Virus record (IMG/VR): IMGVR_UViG_3300027741_000021
Coordinates: 124,001-188,000 of that record
Direction: 5' to 3' (one strand)
From: a virus
DNA length: 64,000 nt
Below the pieces are notes generated by a model. It had not been told where the DNA came from. It searched no databases and saw nothing but the letters and a program-made list of their open reading frames with translations. Positions 15,913 to 23,648 of the stretch are shown here, piece after piece; position 1 is the first letter of the stretch, and every line of letters begins with the position of its first letter. A program made the translations under genes and the position numbers.

Positions 15913-17099
15913 TTTTGGGTCCTTTTAAATAATTTTCTCAATTGGTCTTCTGAAAAGTTTTGTTGTTCCAGATATGTGTCTATAGTTTTTCGAACTTTTT
16001 TGATATTGTACACACGCTTGGTAGTAGCATTTGAAATATCCACAGCCAACATTCCAGCCAGTTTAACCAATTGATCTAAGTCTAAACTATTATAGAGTTG
16101 TTTGACAGGAATGTCAACTGCTTCTGGTAGAATTTCTTTTGCCATTACCGGTTGAGATAACACTGATTTTGTAAAAACTCCAGCTAAACATTGTCCACCT
16201 CGAATACTGGTCAACGATCCAGGTTTCTTTAATTCTACCCATGCACTGGCAGCATCAATTGTTTCTTGATGAACAATTTCATATCCCACTTGCTCTGCGT
16301 ATTCATATATCAATCTTGCTGGAGTATAGCAGGAAAAATAATGTTCGGTCAATGCTACTCCACCTTGCTGATCGCAATCATTGAAACTGAAAAAAAATGT
16401 TCCACCGGTGCGCAGCAATCCAAATACCTCCAACAGATATTTTTTTATAACCTCCAATGGGCGGAAATTAAAGTAGTCAAATCCGTACACCAATCCAAAT
16501 TGCTGTTGTGGTAATTTTTCAAATATAGGTTGATCGTTGAATTCATCAATCACATAACGTCGTAATCTACGTTGATATTCAGGAGGATATTGACTAGTAG
16601 CAGGAGAAATTAGATCTTCATGAGTATCTACAAAATACATAGGGTCCAGTGCTACCAGATCTTCTACCCAAGGGCTGTGTGAAGGTCTAATTACCATGCC
16701 GGGATATTTCCAATTAGAGTGGGTTCGCAATCTACTACGCAATTGCAATTTCTTAGCTGGGTCTATAGTTCGAATTCTTTGCAAAATATATTCGGGAGTT
16801 TCATTTTCTTGCATAGAGTGATACAGGTTGGTGCTGTTTTCAAAATATACAGATTCATTTTGTTTGATCAACTCCTGAACAGCTTGGCGTATGTTGTGCA
16901 AAACATGATCATATTGCTGTAGATCCAGTTTGACTTGATGTTGGGTTGCAAGTAATTCATTGGTCAACTGTGCAAATTGTATTTGATTGTGTTGTATCAC
17001 ATAACTGATCTTGGCCAGTTCGGCATTGACTACCACAGCTGATTCTACACCAAGTGTGTCTAAATGATTGAGATATCCAACTATGCTGCTGAGCGTCAT
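15909..17099 (-). CDS. Methyltransferase-like protein between clamp and polymerase
   Basis: 396 aa. The N-terminal 120 residues are helical and glutamine-rich, likely coiled coil. The middle has FGLVYGFDYFNFRPLEVIKKYLLEVFGLLRTGGTFFFSFNDCD, the post-motif and acceptor strands of a class I methyltransferase, with a degenerate SAM-binding loop. The C-terminal part (LYNSLDLDQLVKLAGMLAVDIS... then KKVRKTIDTYLEQQNF) looks like a short helical interaction domain. Position between gp45- and gp43-like genes, where T4 carries clamp-loader and RegA genes, with ATGA overlaps on both sides, suggests a replication-linked role. It may be a catalytically reduced methyltransferase. Confidence 0.7.
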   Translation of the reverse strand: MTLSSIVGYLNHLDTLGVESAVVVNAELAKISYVIQHNQIQFAQLTNELLATQHQVKLDLQQYDHVLHNIRQAVQELIKQNESVYFENSTNLYHSMQENETPEYILQRIRTIDPAKKLQLRSRLRTHSNWKYPGMVIRPSHSPWVEDLVALDPMYFVDTHEDLISPATSQYPPEYQRRLRRYVIDEFNDQPIFEKLPQQQFGLVYGFDYFNFRPLEVIKKYLLEVFGLLRTGGTFFFSFNDCDQQGGVALTEHYFSCYTPARLIYEYAEQVGYEIVHQETIDAASAWVELKKPGSLTSIRGGQCLAGVFTKSVLSQPVMAKEILPEAVDIPVKQLYNSLDLDQLVKLAGMLAVDISNATTKRVYNIKKVRKTIDTYLEQQNFSEDQLRKLFKRTQK

Positions 17100-19762
17100 T
17101 CGAATGAAAACAAACTGGTAAATGTATTTGCTGTGTTGGTACTAGATTGTAAGTCCCATCCTAGCACACCCAATAGATTGTCAATCTTCTGGTCCACCAC
17201 TGTGGCTTCCATGTTGGCATCATCAAACGGCAGTTCTTTGAACCATGTTGGCAAATGATGTTCGTCTGTGGGGTATCCAACACTGGTCCATCCTAGTGCG
17301 TTGCTCTTGAGCTTGCACACAATGGTCTTCATACCATCCACAATCTGCATGGAGTAATTGTCAGAGTTCATGCGTCGCAGAGTGTTCCAGTTCAGAGCAG
17401 CTCGCACATGGCCGGGCATGTTAGACTTGCCATTCTTCTGTTCTAGATTGCCGTACTTGGTCAAGTTGTTCACACGCTTGGGTGAACCTTTTTCCCAGCC
17501 CGGACGATCAGTAAATCTGTATTTGAATTCTCTGATAGATTCCACAATTTCTTCTCTTTGTGTTCCTGTTAGTACCTTATTTAGAAGATCGCTGAGGAAC
17601 TCTTGAATAACCACAGGAGTATCACTGCGCTTGAGATCCAGGCCCATGGCCTTGACTTTGCCCGGCTTTCCATTCACGTCCACACGTTTGTTTTCTTTGT
17701 CGATGTACAACACCGCATAACGCTTTTTAGTAATGAACAAACCAGTACGTGCTACAATTTCTCGTCCACCACGGATAACTGATCCCATGTCTCGTGGACA
17801 ATGAAAAGCCTGTTCCATAAATCCTGGAAAACTATCATTAACTTGATCGGCTATGGAGTTGTACAATGCAATACAAGTCTCTGCAGACCACTCCATTCTC
17901 CCATCTTCAACTTCGGCTTGTATCATGGGCCAAGCCGAGAAGTAACAAGAGTCTGTATCACCGTAGATGATACTTTTGCCACTGTGATCATATTCGCCTG
18001 TGATGCATTCATTCACATAAGCATCCATGTGCTTGGCAATTGTACGACCCACAAGGGTAGTTGATTGTCCAATACGTTTGTCAAAAAATCTACAGCCCGA
18101 ATTCAAGATAGCACCATACAAACTGTTCAAGTTAATCTTCTTGACCAGTTGACGTTTGTCCCAGTATTCAAACTGCACATCGTCTCGGCCTTCGAACTCT
18201 CGTGCTTTCTTCTGCATCTCTTTACGTTCAGCATACCAGCGTTTGAGCAAGCCCGGTATTACACCTTCTTTTTCATAAGTGAAGATAGTACCATTGGCAC
18301 TGAGAATCCAAGGTTGATTGGAATCAAACAGCATCTTCCAAATTTCAGACGCTGAGTGAACAGATTCCTCACCGTCTTGCCAGTCTATTGTGATCTCTGT
18401 TCCACGTTGCTGTTCCATCACGGCTGTGTATTCAAGACTGGCAAACAATCCTTCCCATGCAGCAGCAAAGCTATCGCCTTGCGCTATCTTGGTCCGGATT
18501 AGATTATCAGTTAATACAGGACGGAGTTGACCAACAATGGTTTCTGGACCCATGTTAAGGGCCCGAATAGCACTGGGATAGAGCGAGTTGATGTCAATAC
18601 TACCAATCCAGTTGTGGATTCCTTTTTTGGGGTAAGCAACATAGGCACCTGCGGCTTGCGTTTCTTCATCTGTGAATCTTTCTTTACGGTTAGGAACTAC
18701 CATACCACGTTCGTGAGCTTCAATAATAATAGCTTGCTCAGTCACAGCCACTGCACCCATTGTGGTTTGCAGTAACACAGTATTCTCATGTGCCAGGGTA
18801 TTGGCCAAGCTAAGAAATTTTAATTTTTTATCCAGCTTACCAATCAGCATTGTGTCCTGGCGATTGTAATCAATAAAGATCTTGAAGTTTTGGTTGTACA
18901 ACTGATCCAGTGTGCCTTCAAATGCAGTCTTGCGACCAATTTCTTCGTATTCGCCAATGGCGTCTAGTGCATAGCTATGACGCTCTTCATAAGTGTACTT
19001 GCGATACAATTGCATATAGTCCATATGCACTCGCCCTACCAAATCATAAGTTTGATTCTCTGCACCAAATCGTTCAAACATACGTGGCTTAGGAAACTGG
19101 TTCCACAAACACATACGTCTAGTGTCATCTTTGCTGAGCACTCTGGTAATGCGATTCACTGTGTAAGGAATGTCGTAACCTTCTGAATTCCATCCAGTAA
19201 GAATGTCTGCATCTTCAATCAGATCCAAGAAGGTGTTCAACATGTCTGCTTCTTTTTCAAACATAAAGCAGTTGTCAAACTCTGCTGCAATCTCTCTTGC
19301 AGTTGCCATGCTCATGTGGCGCGGGGGTACAGCCAGAGTCACAATCTGATCCAACCAATCCATGTATACTGAAATAGCAGTGATTGGATTGAACGGATCA
19401 GTCACTGGTGAGAAACCACGTTCAGGATCAAAGTCTACCTCAATGTCATAAAATGCTGTGTGTAACTTTGGTCCATCTTGGCCTTTGTAGTTGTCCTCAA
19501 GACAACGAAAGATAGGATTGATGTCTGACTCGTAGATTTTCTTAGAGGAGTGCATACGCACTTCCTTGCGGAACTCCTTGTTGTTGCGCGAGGAAAATCT
19601 ACTTACAGGCGTGTCGTATATGCTGCGAAACTTGCCTCGTGGGTCGTCATAGTAAAGCACATAGTTGGCTGGGTACTCTTGGTATACCCGTCGCCCATCT
19701 TGGCGTTCAACAACGTGAATTCGATCGTGTGCTCGATCATAAAGTGCGTCAACGTAACTCAT
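17096..19762 (-). CDS. Family B DNA polymerase (gp43-like)
   Basis: 888 aa, full length for T4 gp43-type replicative polymerases. The 3'-5' exonuclease has Exo I YDIEVD with D106/E108, Exo II ILTGWNSEGYDIPY near 187-200 and Exo III YNRQDTML near D303. The polymerase has motif A DINSLYPSAI at 390-399, motif B KKINLNSLYGAIL near 541-553 and motif C YGDTDS at 600-605. The C-terminal end FTSLFSFE resembles a clamp-binding peptide. It is the core replicase, encoded in one ATGA-coupled chain with clamp and DpdA. A perfect late box TATAAATA lies about 145 bases upstream, and an early promoter lies before dsbA. Confidence 0.98.
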   Translation of the reverse strand: MSYVDALYDRAHDRIHVVERQDGRRVYQEYPANYVLYYDDPRGKFRSIYDTPVSRFSSRNNKEFRKEVRMHSSKKIYESDINPIFRCLEDNYKGQDGPKLHTAFYDIEVDFDPERGFSPVTDPFNPITAISVYMDWLDQIVTLAVPPRHMSMATAREIAAEFDNCFMFEKEADMLNTFLDLIEDADILTGWNSEGYDIPYTVNRITRVLSKDDTRRMCLWNQFPKPRMFERFGAENQTYDLVGRVHMDYMQLYRKYTYEERHSYALDAIGEYEEIGRKTAFEGTLDQLYNQNFKIFIDYNRQDTMLIGKLDKKLKFLSLANTLAHENTVLLQTTMGAVAVTEQAIIIEAHERGMVVPNRKERFTDEETQAAGAYVAYPKKGIHNWIGSIDINSLYPSAIRALNMGPETIVGQLRPVLTDNLIRTKIAQGDSFAAAWEGLFASLEYTAVMEQQRGTEITIDWQDGEESVHSASEIWKMLFDSNQPWILSANGTIFTYEKEGVIPGLLKRWYAERKEMQKKAREFEGRDDVQFEYWDKRQLVKKINLNSLYGAILNSGCRFFDKRIGQSTTLVGRTIAKHMDAYVNECITGEYDHSGKSIIYGDTDSCYFSAWPMIQAEVEDGRMEWSAETCIALYNSIADQVNDSFPGFMEQAFHCPRDMGSVIRGGREIVARTGLFITKKRYAVLYIDKENKRVDVNGKPGKVKAMGLDLKRSDTPVVIQEFLSDLLNKVLTGTQREEIVESIREFKYRFTDRPGWEKGSPKRVNNLTKYGNLEQKNGKSNMPGHVRAALNWNTLRRMNSDNYSMQIVDGMKTIVCKLKSNALGWTSVGYPTDEHHLPTWFKELPFDDANMEATVVDQKIDNLLGVLGWDLQSSTNTANTFTSLFSFE

Positions 19763-19953
19763 TTATCTCCAATTATGGCTGGTCGGCCGTGATTCATGTT
19801 CGTAAAGTGACTAAAAATCTCATAACTATCATCTAATAGGTCAAGTTGTGTGATTGACCAACCGCGTTCTAGTGAAAATGCATTTGAAAACGTACTGCTG
19901 GCATTTTTATTTATAGGCAGATAAGCAATTTTTTCATAGACCCTTACTTCCAC
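19759..19953 (-). CDS. Truncated sulfotransferase-like protein (duplicate remnant)
   Basis: 64 aa from a GTG at 19953 preceded by AAAGGAT. The N-terminus IAYLPINKNASSTFSNAF matches the start of the 207-aa sulfotransferase-like neighbour (WVYIKCAKNGCMTYSEF), and FSHFTNMNHGR parallels its WGHLTEPHYRH. The protein stops soon after, in an ATGA overlap with the polymerase start, so it lacks the core of the fold. It seems a shortened tandem copy that still reads open; function is doubtful, though it may serve for translational coupling to gp43. Confidence 0.6.
   Translation of the reverse strand: MEVRVYEKIAYLPINKNASSTFSNAFSLERGWSITQLDLLDDSYEIFSHFTNMNHGRPAIIGDK
19908..19915 (-). promoter_or_regulatory. 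Late promoter box TATAAATA upstream of the polymerase
   Basis: Exact match to the T4 late promoter consensus on the minus strand, inside the truncated sulfotransferase-like ORF and about 145 bases from the gp43-like ATG. Confidence 0.5.
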
Positions 19954-19955
19954 GT

Positions 19956-20021
19956 TTAGAATCCTTTTTGTAGAAGTAATTTTATCAGTACTGCGTTATC
20001 AATTATGATTTGTTTTATCAT
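19956..20021 (-). pseudogene. Relic of the 102-aa membrane protein C-terminus
   Basis: A 21-codon frame (ATG at 20021, TAA at 19956-19958) encodes IIIDNAVLIKLLLQ, matching SIIDSAGLIKLLLQ at the end of the membrane protein at 20648-20956, with DNA similarity as well. It precedes the truncated sulfotransferase-like gene exactly as the full membrane gene precedes the full sulfotransferase-like gene. This is the scar of a tandem duplication and not an unrelated gap. Confidence 0.65.
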
Positions 20022-20023
20022 AT

Positions 20024-20647
20024 TTAAATTTTGATAGAATATTTTTTATTGTAATCGCCGACTGTTTTAGTATACAACATGAGATCGTATTCTAAAAAAT
20101 TTTTCACAAGTTTTTGATAATTTTTATAATATTTTTCTTTGAGTTTAGTAACGTGATTTCTAATTTTAAAATTCGAAGACACGTTTAATCTATCTTCTAG
20201 AGTGATTTTTAAATCAATTCCTTGTTCTTGAAAAAATAAATTGGTTAAATCATCGCCATTGAGTTCTTCGGGCAGTTGAGGGAATTGATTCCATTTTGTA
20301 ATTTTAGCATCAAGCGGAATCCAATGTATTGGCAAATACCACAGTGGTCCGAGCATCATGATTAAACTGTAAGTGTGCTCGTCAAACACCCCACTGACTA
20401 ATAATTTTTCAATTTTTTCTTCTTGAATGTCAATAGCATTGTTTCGAACATACTGTTCAACTCCGCGAGTGTGTCGATAATGAGGTTCAGTCAAGTGGCC
20501 CCATAATATCATCTGGTCAAGATTCAAATTGTTTTCAAACAAATTAATTTCTTGCCAGCCGTGCCGTTTTAGAAATTCTGAATAGGTCATGCATCCATTT
20601 TTTGCACATTTGATATAGACCCATTTATCCTTGACAAATCCTAACAT
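20024..20647 (-). CDS. Sulfotransferase-like protein
   Basis: 207 aa, MLGFVKDKWVYIKCAKNGCMTYSEFLKRHGW. The first strand plus AKNGCMTYSEF resembles the 5'-phosphosulfate loop of PAPS-dependent sulfotransferases of the phage and Golgi type (usually K-x-A/G-x-T/S). LWGHLTEPHYRH resembles the following substrate/PAPS helix. The C-terminal 80 residues are highly basic and helical. It starts directly after the stop of the membrane protein gene and was duplicated downstream as a truncated copy. It probably transfers sulfate from PAPS; the phage has an APS kinase-type protein at 48469-49326. The assignment rests on weak motifs. Confidence 0.6.
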   Translation of the reverse strand: MLGFVKDKWVYIKCAKNGCMTYSEFLKRHGWQEINLFENNLNLDQMILWGHLTEPHYRHTRGVEQYVRNNAIDIQEEKIEKLLVSGVFDEHTYSLIMMLGPLWYLPIHWIPLDAKITKWNQFPQLPEELNGDDLTNLFFQEQGIDLKITLEDRLNVSSNFKIRNHVTKLKEKYYKNYQKLVKNFLEYDLMLYTKTVGDYNKKYSIKI

Positions 20648-20956
20648 TTATATTCTTTGTAACAATAGTTTTATTAGCCCTGCGCTGTCAATTATACTTA
20701 ATATCAAGTAGTTGCCCAGGATTCCAAAGCTACCACGTGTGTATGAGCACCAGGCCATGATCAAGCAGCCGGCAATGAAAGCACAATACAATGGTATGAA
20801 TGGCAGATCGGGCACAGTGATAGCATAGGTCAAGCTACATCCTAATGATATTGCCCACCCTAACATTTCCAAACAGAATCGTAGAGGATGTGCTCGAAAA
20901 TCAGCCTGCACATACTGTACTACACTGCTGCGCCAGTCTGCAAATGACTGACTCAA
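20648..20956 (-). CDS. Small membrane protein with about three transmembrane segments
   Basis: 102 aa. An N-terminal cytosolic helix of about 25 residues precedes hydrophobic segments near 30-48, 52-70 and 78-98 (ending LIKLLLQRI). Few charges separate them, so loops are short. No family is recognised. The start overlaps the dsbA stop (20953-20956, ATGA), placing it in the replication transcript. Its last 14 residues are duplicated in the 19956-20021 relic. It could be a holin-like or inner-membrane remodelling protein, but nothing specific shows this. Confidence 0.75.
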   Translation of the reverse strand: MSQSFADWRSSVVQYVQADFRAHPLRFCLEMLGWAISLGCSLTYAITVPDLPFIPLYCAFIAGCLIMAWCSYTRGSFGILGNYLILSIIDSAGLIKLLLQRI

Positions 20957-21216
20957 AGGGTTTTGCCTACAGTTTCCAGGATGGTTTCTAGTAATTCGTG
21001 ATCTTGCTTGGCTCGACCAAACTCAGCTTTGTGTGCCAGTTTGATGGCTCGTTTTAGCACGCCTGGTTTAATTTCCAATTCTTCGGCAATGGCTTTGATG
21101 GTATCATTGAGACCACCGGTGAGTGTTTCGATCTCTTGCGTGACTTGCATGCCTTCGTTGATGATTTGGATCAGCTTGATCTTTTGATCGCCGTTGAATG
21201 TTTTCTGATTGTCCAT
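20953..21216 (-). CDS. dsbA: DsbA-like dsDNA-binding late transcription protein
   Basis: 87 aa, similar in size and pattern to T4 DsbA: a helical start, INEGMQVTQEIETLTGGLNDTIKAIAEEL, then EIKPGVLKRAIKLAHKAEFGRAKQDHELLETILETVG. T4 DsbA binds double-stranded DNA near late promoters and modulates late transcription. The gene is first behind a sigma70-like promoter (21238-21266), so it and the polymerase operon downstream can be transcribed early. Identification is by overall pattern and genome position. Confidence 0.75.
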   Translation of the reverse strand: MDNQKTFNGDQKIKLIQIINEGMQVTQEIETLTGGLNDTIKAIAEELEIKPGVLKRAIKLAHKAEFGRAKQDHELLETILETVGKTL

Positions 21217-21237
21217 TGAGTTCTCCAGTAAAAATAC

Positions 21238-21266
21238 ATTATAGCTGAGTTAACCAATAAGTTCAA
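21238..21266 (-). promoter_or_regulatory. Sigma70-like promoter for the dsbA-polymerase operon
   Basis: Minus-strand TTGAAC, a 17-base spacer and TATAAT (perfect -10), overlapping the 3' end of the glycosyltransferase-like gene and about 22 bases before the dsbA start. Confidence 0.6.
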
Positions 21267-22386
21267 GAGTTTCGGCTAACTTTCTTCGCATTCGTGTTTC
21301 ATACCAGGAATAAATTGTTCGCATCACCAATATGTTTTTTTCAAATCTTGTTTGACACTGTTGCCACAATTGTTTGGCATAATCAGGATCAGTGAGCAAT
21401 CGACGATTGGATTCAATAGCAGTAACTATGCGATCAAATGGATTGGCAATAGAATCATAGCTGTGATCAATCACATCATCAAACACATCTAGTCCCAGTT
21501 CTCGCAAATGTGCCACAGCACCGCAACCATTGAGAATGATTGGAAAATTACAACCATAAAAGCTATGCGCAGTTTTTTCAGTTATAAAAAAAGAAGGCGC
21601 TGAAAATTGAGATTCGCTTACAATTTCTACAAAACTATTTCGATACATGCTTCTTAATTTATTTTCAAAATTTCCTATGTTATGATTGTGCCCGGCTTTA
21701 TATATTTCATAATTGTCGTGTACTATCCCATCACCTTGTTTTAGATGATCAAAACCAGCAAGTATTTTTTCTCTTATATCATTGTGTTCGGGCCCAAACT
21801 CCCAATCCACAATATCCAACAATACATCCGGGTTACCTTTTGGATTTTTTAAATAAGATATGATGCCATGATCGGCATATCCTGCTCCAAATAGATAACT
21901 TAATGTAATTAATCTGTGTGGTCTAACCTGTCTATTTAAACAAATAAAGGTACGTGTGCTATCAAAATTCTTGTCAAGAACAGGTTTTAACACACTATAT
22001 TCAGCACGTTGATTAACCCAATCACCACCCCACGGTATGATGTGTAAGTTAGGCTCGTTAAGTTCTAGATCTAGCTGTTCCAGACTAGTAAATAAAATTA
22101 TGTTTGTATTTGGATGTCTCTTTACAAATCCTTCAATACTAACGCTGCCAGTATGTTGCCGGTCTTGCCACCAGTTAAATGGTTTCCAGCTGTCAATACA
22201 ATCTTTAACTCCAATGATTGCCAATGGGTTACTGCATTTGGCATTTTGAAAAAATTGATCCATGATCCATGGTGGACAACTCCACATATAGTAACAATCG
22301 AAGTTATTGGTAATGTTATCAACTAGTTCATTGAACAACGGATATGTAAAATCATCGGTGGGGGGTTTTGATATGATGTATGTCAT
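21250..22386 (-). CDS. Putative glycosyltransferase (GT-B-like C-terminus)
   Basis: 378 aa, starting MTYIISKPPTDD two bases after the upstream stop; a longer frame to 22470 would overlap that gene and is not preferred. The C-terminal half contains FVEIVSESQFSAPSFFITEKTAHSFYGCNFPIILNGCGAVAHLRELGLDVFDDVIDHSYD. That follows the order seen in fucosyltransferase/GT10-like and related phage proteins (SExQ, EKT, P-I, LRxxGxxxF, IDxSYD). The N-terminal half is unassigned. It probably glycosylates a surface or virion component; it lies next to sulfotransferase-like genes. Confidence 0.65.
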   Translation of the reverse strand: MTYIISKPPTDDFTYPLFNELVDNITNNFDCYYMWSCPPWIMDQFFQNAKCSNPLAIIGVKDCIDSWKPFNWWQDRQHTGSVSIEGFVKRHPNTNIILFTSLEQLDLELNEPNLHIIPWGGDWVNQRAEYSVLKPVLDKNFDSTRTFICLNRQVRPHRLITLSYLFGAGYADHGIISYLKNPKGNPDVLLDIVDWEFGPEHNDIREKILAGFDHLKQGDGIVHDNYEIYKAGHNHNIGNFENKLRSMYRNSFVEIVSESQFSAPSFFITEKTAHSFYGCNFPIILNGCGAVAHLRELGLDVFDDVIDHSYDSIANPFDRIVTAIESNRRLLTDPDYAKQLWQQCQTRFEKNILVMRTIYSWYETRMRRKLAETLELIG

Positions 22387-22388
22387 AG

Positions 22389-23018
22389 TTACTCTACTCT
22401 GGTTAAATACCAATCTTGTCTTAGGGCCAAGGCTTGATCTATCAATGGAAATATTTGCATTTCTGCACAAACACGTTGATACTCTTGAACAAAGGTATTT
22501 TTGCTTGTTAATAATAGACCAAGGTCAATTGGTTTCATGTTGAACTGCTGGGTTGATTGCAAAAATTGTTGTTGTTCTCCTGAGCGAATTTGAAATTGTA
22601 ATTTTTGTTGTGCTAACTTTACCCAGTTGCCCCATACTTCAAGATCAAGATCAACATAGTAAAATTCTGTATCAGTGATGTCAGTCAGATCGTTAACAAA
22701 TTCATGCGGGTGCAGAGGAAATACTATTCTAGAATATTTGTGCTTGCAAAATACATTAAGTAATCTGTAAAACACATGCTGTTTATGATCTGCAAATGCT
22801 CGATGAAATTGTTGCCATGTGTCAAACTCGGTGAGTACCGTAGAAAATTGATAGTTAGCTAACCTATCAAATGAGTCGGCAATTTCCAAACCATAATTGA
22901 TGTACTCATACATCATAGATTGACGTATCAGTGGCATAGTTTCTGCACCCAATGAAAACAGTCTGGCTATAAAGTTTCCTGCATGTCCAGGCATGTACAA
23001 CACTATCACAGTTTTCAT
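22389..23018 (-). CDS. Sulfotransferase-like P-loop protein
   Basis: 209 aa beginning MKTVIVLYMPGHAGNFIARLFSLG. The first strand and GHAGNFIAR loop resemble the PAPS-binding start of sulfotransferase-fold proteins, and VFPLHPHEFVNDL and FYYVDLDLEVWGNWVKLA are plausible later strands. It parallels the neighbour at 23026 (YQGGSGGFALYYYLLLS) and the proteins at 49323 and 51159. A classical Walker A lysine is absent, which fits sulfotransferases better than kinases. Substrate unknown. Confidence 0.6.
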   Translation of the reverse strand: MKTVIVLYMPGHAGNFIARLFSLGAETMPLIRQSMMYEYINYGLEIADSFDRLANYQFSTVLTEFDTWQQFHRAFADHKQHVFYRLLNVFCKHKYSRIVFPLHPHEFVNDLTDITDTEFYYVDLDLEVWGNWVKLAQQKLQFQIRSGEQQQFLQSTQQFNMKPIDLGLLLTSKNTFVQEYQRVCAEMQIFPLIDQALALRQDWYLTRVE

Positions 23019-23025
23019 AATCTAC

Positions 23026-23643
23026 TTATAATTGCATGATCCGCAGAGCTTTTTTAGGTTGTAGTTTGATCCATAAGTCTAGGAATTTACTTTGATCCGC
23101 AGAAGCAGGCGCTGTGATAACCTCCTCTAGTCTTATGATTTTGGCAGGAGTAAATTCATTGATGATCTTGGGCACTAGAGGATCTACCTTGATGCTATTA
23201 AAATCCACAGCAGATTGTTTGATTTGTCGGATATACTGTTGATTACTGGGCGCTTGAAATGCGGCACGGCTGATATTAGTAAACCAGTATGCATTTTTTT
23301 CCCAAGCCATTCTTAACTGCAATTTCAATGGCGCATATAATAATATCTTGTGTGTTCCATCACTGATGTTGTGATTAATCTTGATCATGTGATCATTCCA
23401 AAGTGGATTACAGATTAAAAATAGCCGTGTTCCGGACTGTTGTTTTAATTCCTGATTGTTGGGCCAGTGTTCTTGATTTTTCCAATTTCTACTATTAGTC
23501 AACAAGTCAATTGGGAATTGACGATGTATCAATTCCCAAGTTTGGTCAATGCTGTGTTGAAACTGCCCTGACAGCAGCAAGTAGTAATACAATGCAAACC
23601 CACCGCTGCCACCTTGATAAAAGATGCTGACATTACCTGTCAT
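23026..23643 (-). CDS. Sulfotransferase-like P-loop protein
   Basis: 205 aa, MTGNVSIFYQGGSGGFALYYYLLLSGQF. The glycine-rich loop after the first strand and RLFLICNPLWND followed by KILLYAPLKLQLRMAWEKNAYWF fit the sulfotransferase-like fold seen in several proteins of this window. A late element SIKVDPLVPKIINEF may lie near the acceptor site. It lies seven bases upstream of the next sulfotransferase-like gene and may share a transcript and partner substrates. Confidence 0.55.
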   Translation of the reverse strand: MTGNVSIFYQGGSGGFALYYYLLLSGQFQHSIDQTWELIHRQFPIDLLTNSRNWKNQEHWPNNQELKQQSGTRLFLICNPLWNDHMIKINHNISDGTHKILLYAPLKLQLRMAWEKNAYWFTNISRAAFQAPSNQQYIRQIKQSAVDFNSIKVDPLVPKIINEFTPAKIIRLEEVITAPASADQSKFLDLWIKLQPKKALRIMQL

Positions 23644-23648
23644 TTATA

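Noticed and set aside
21250-22470. Longer reading of the putative glycosyltransferase gene (start at 22470)
   Set aside because: It would overlap the upstream sulfotransferase-like gene by 82 bases, while ATG 22386 lies two bases after its stop.
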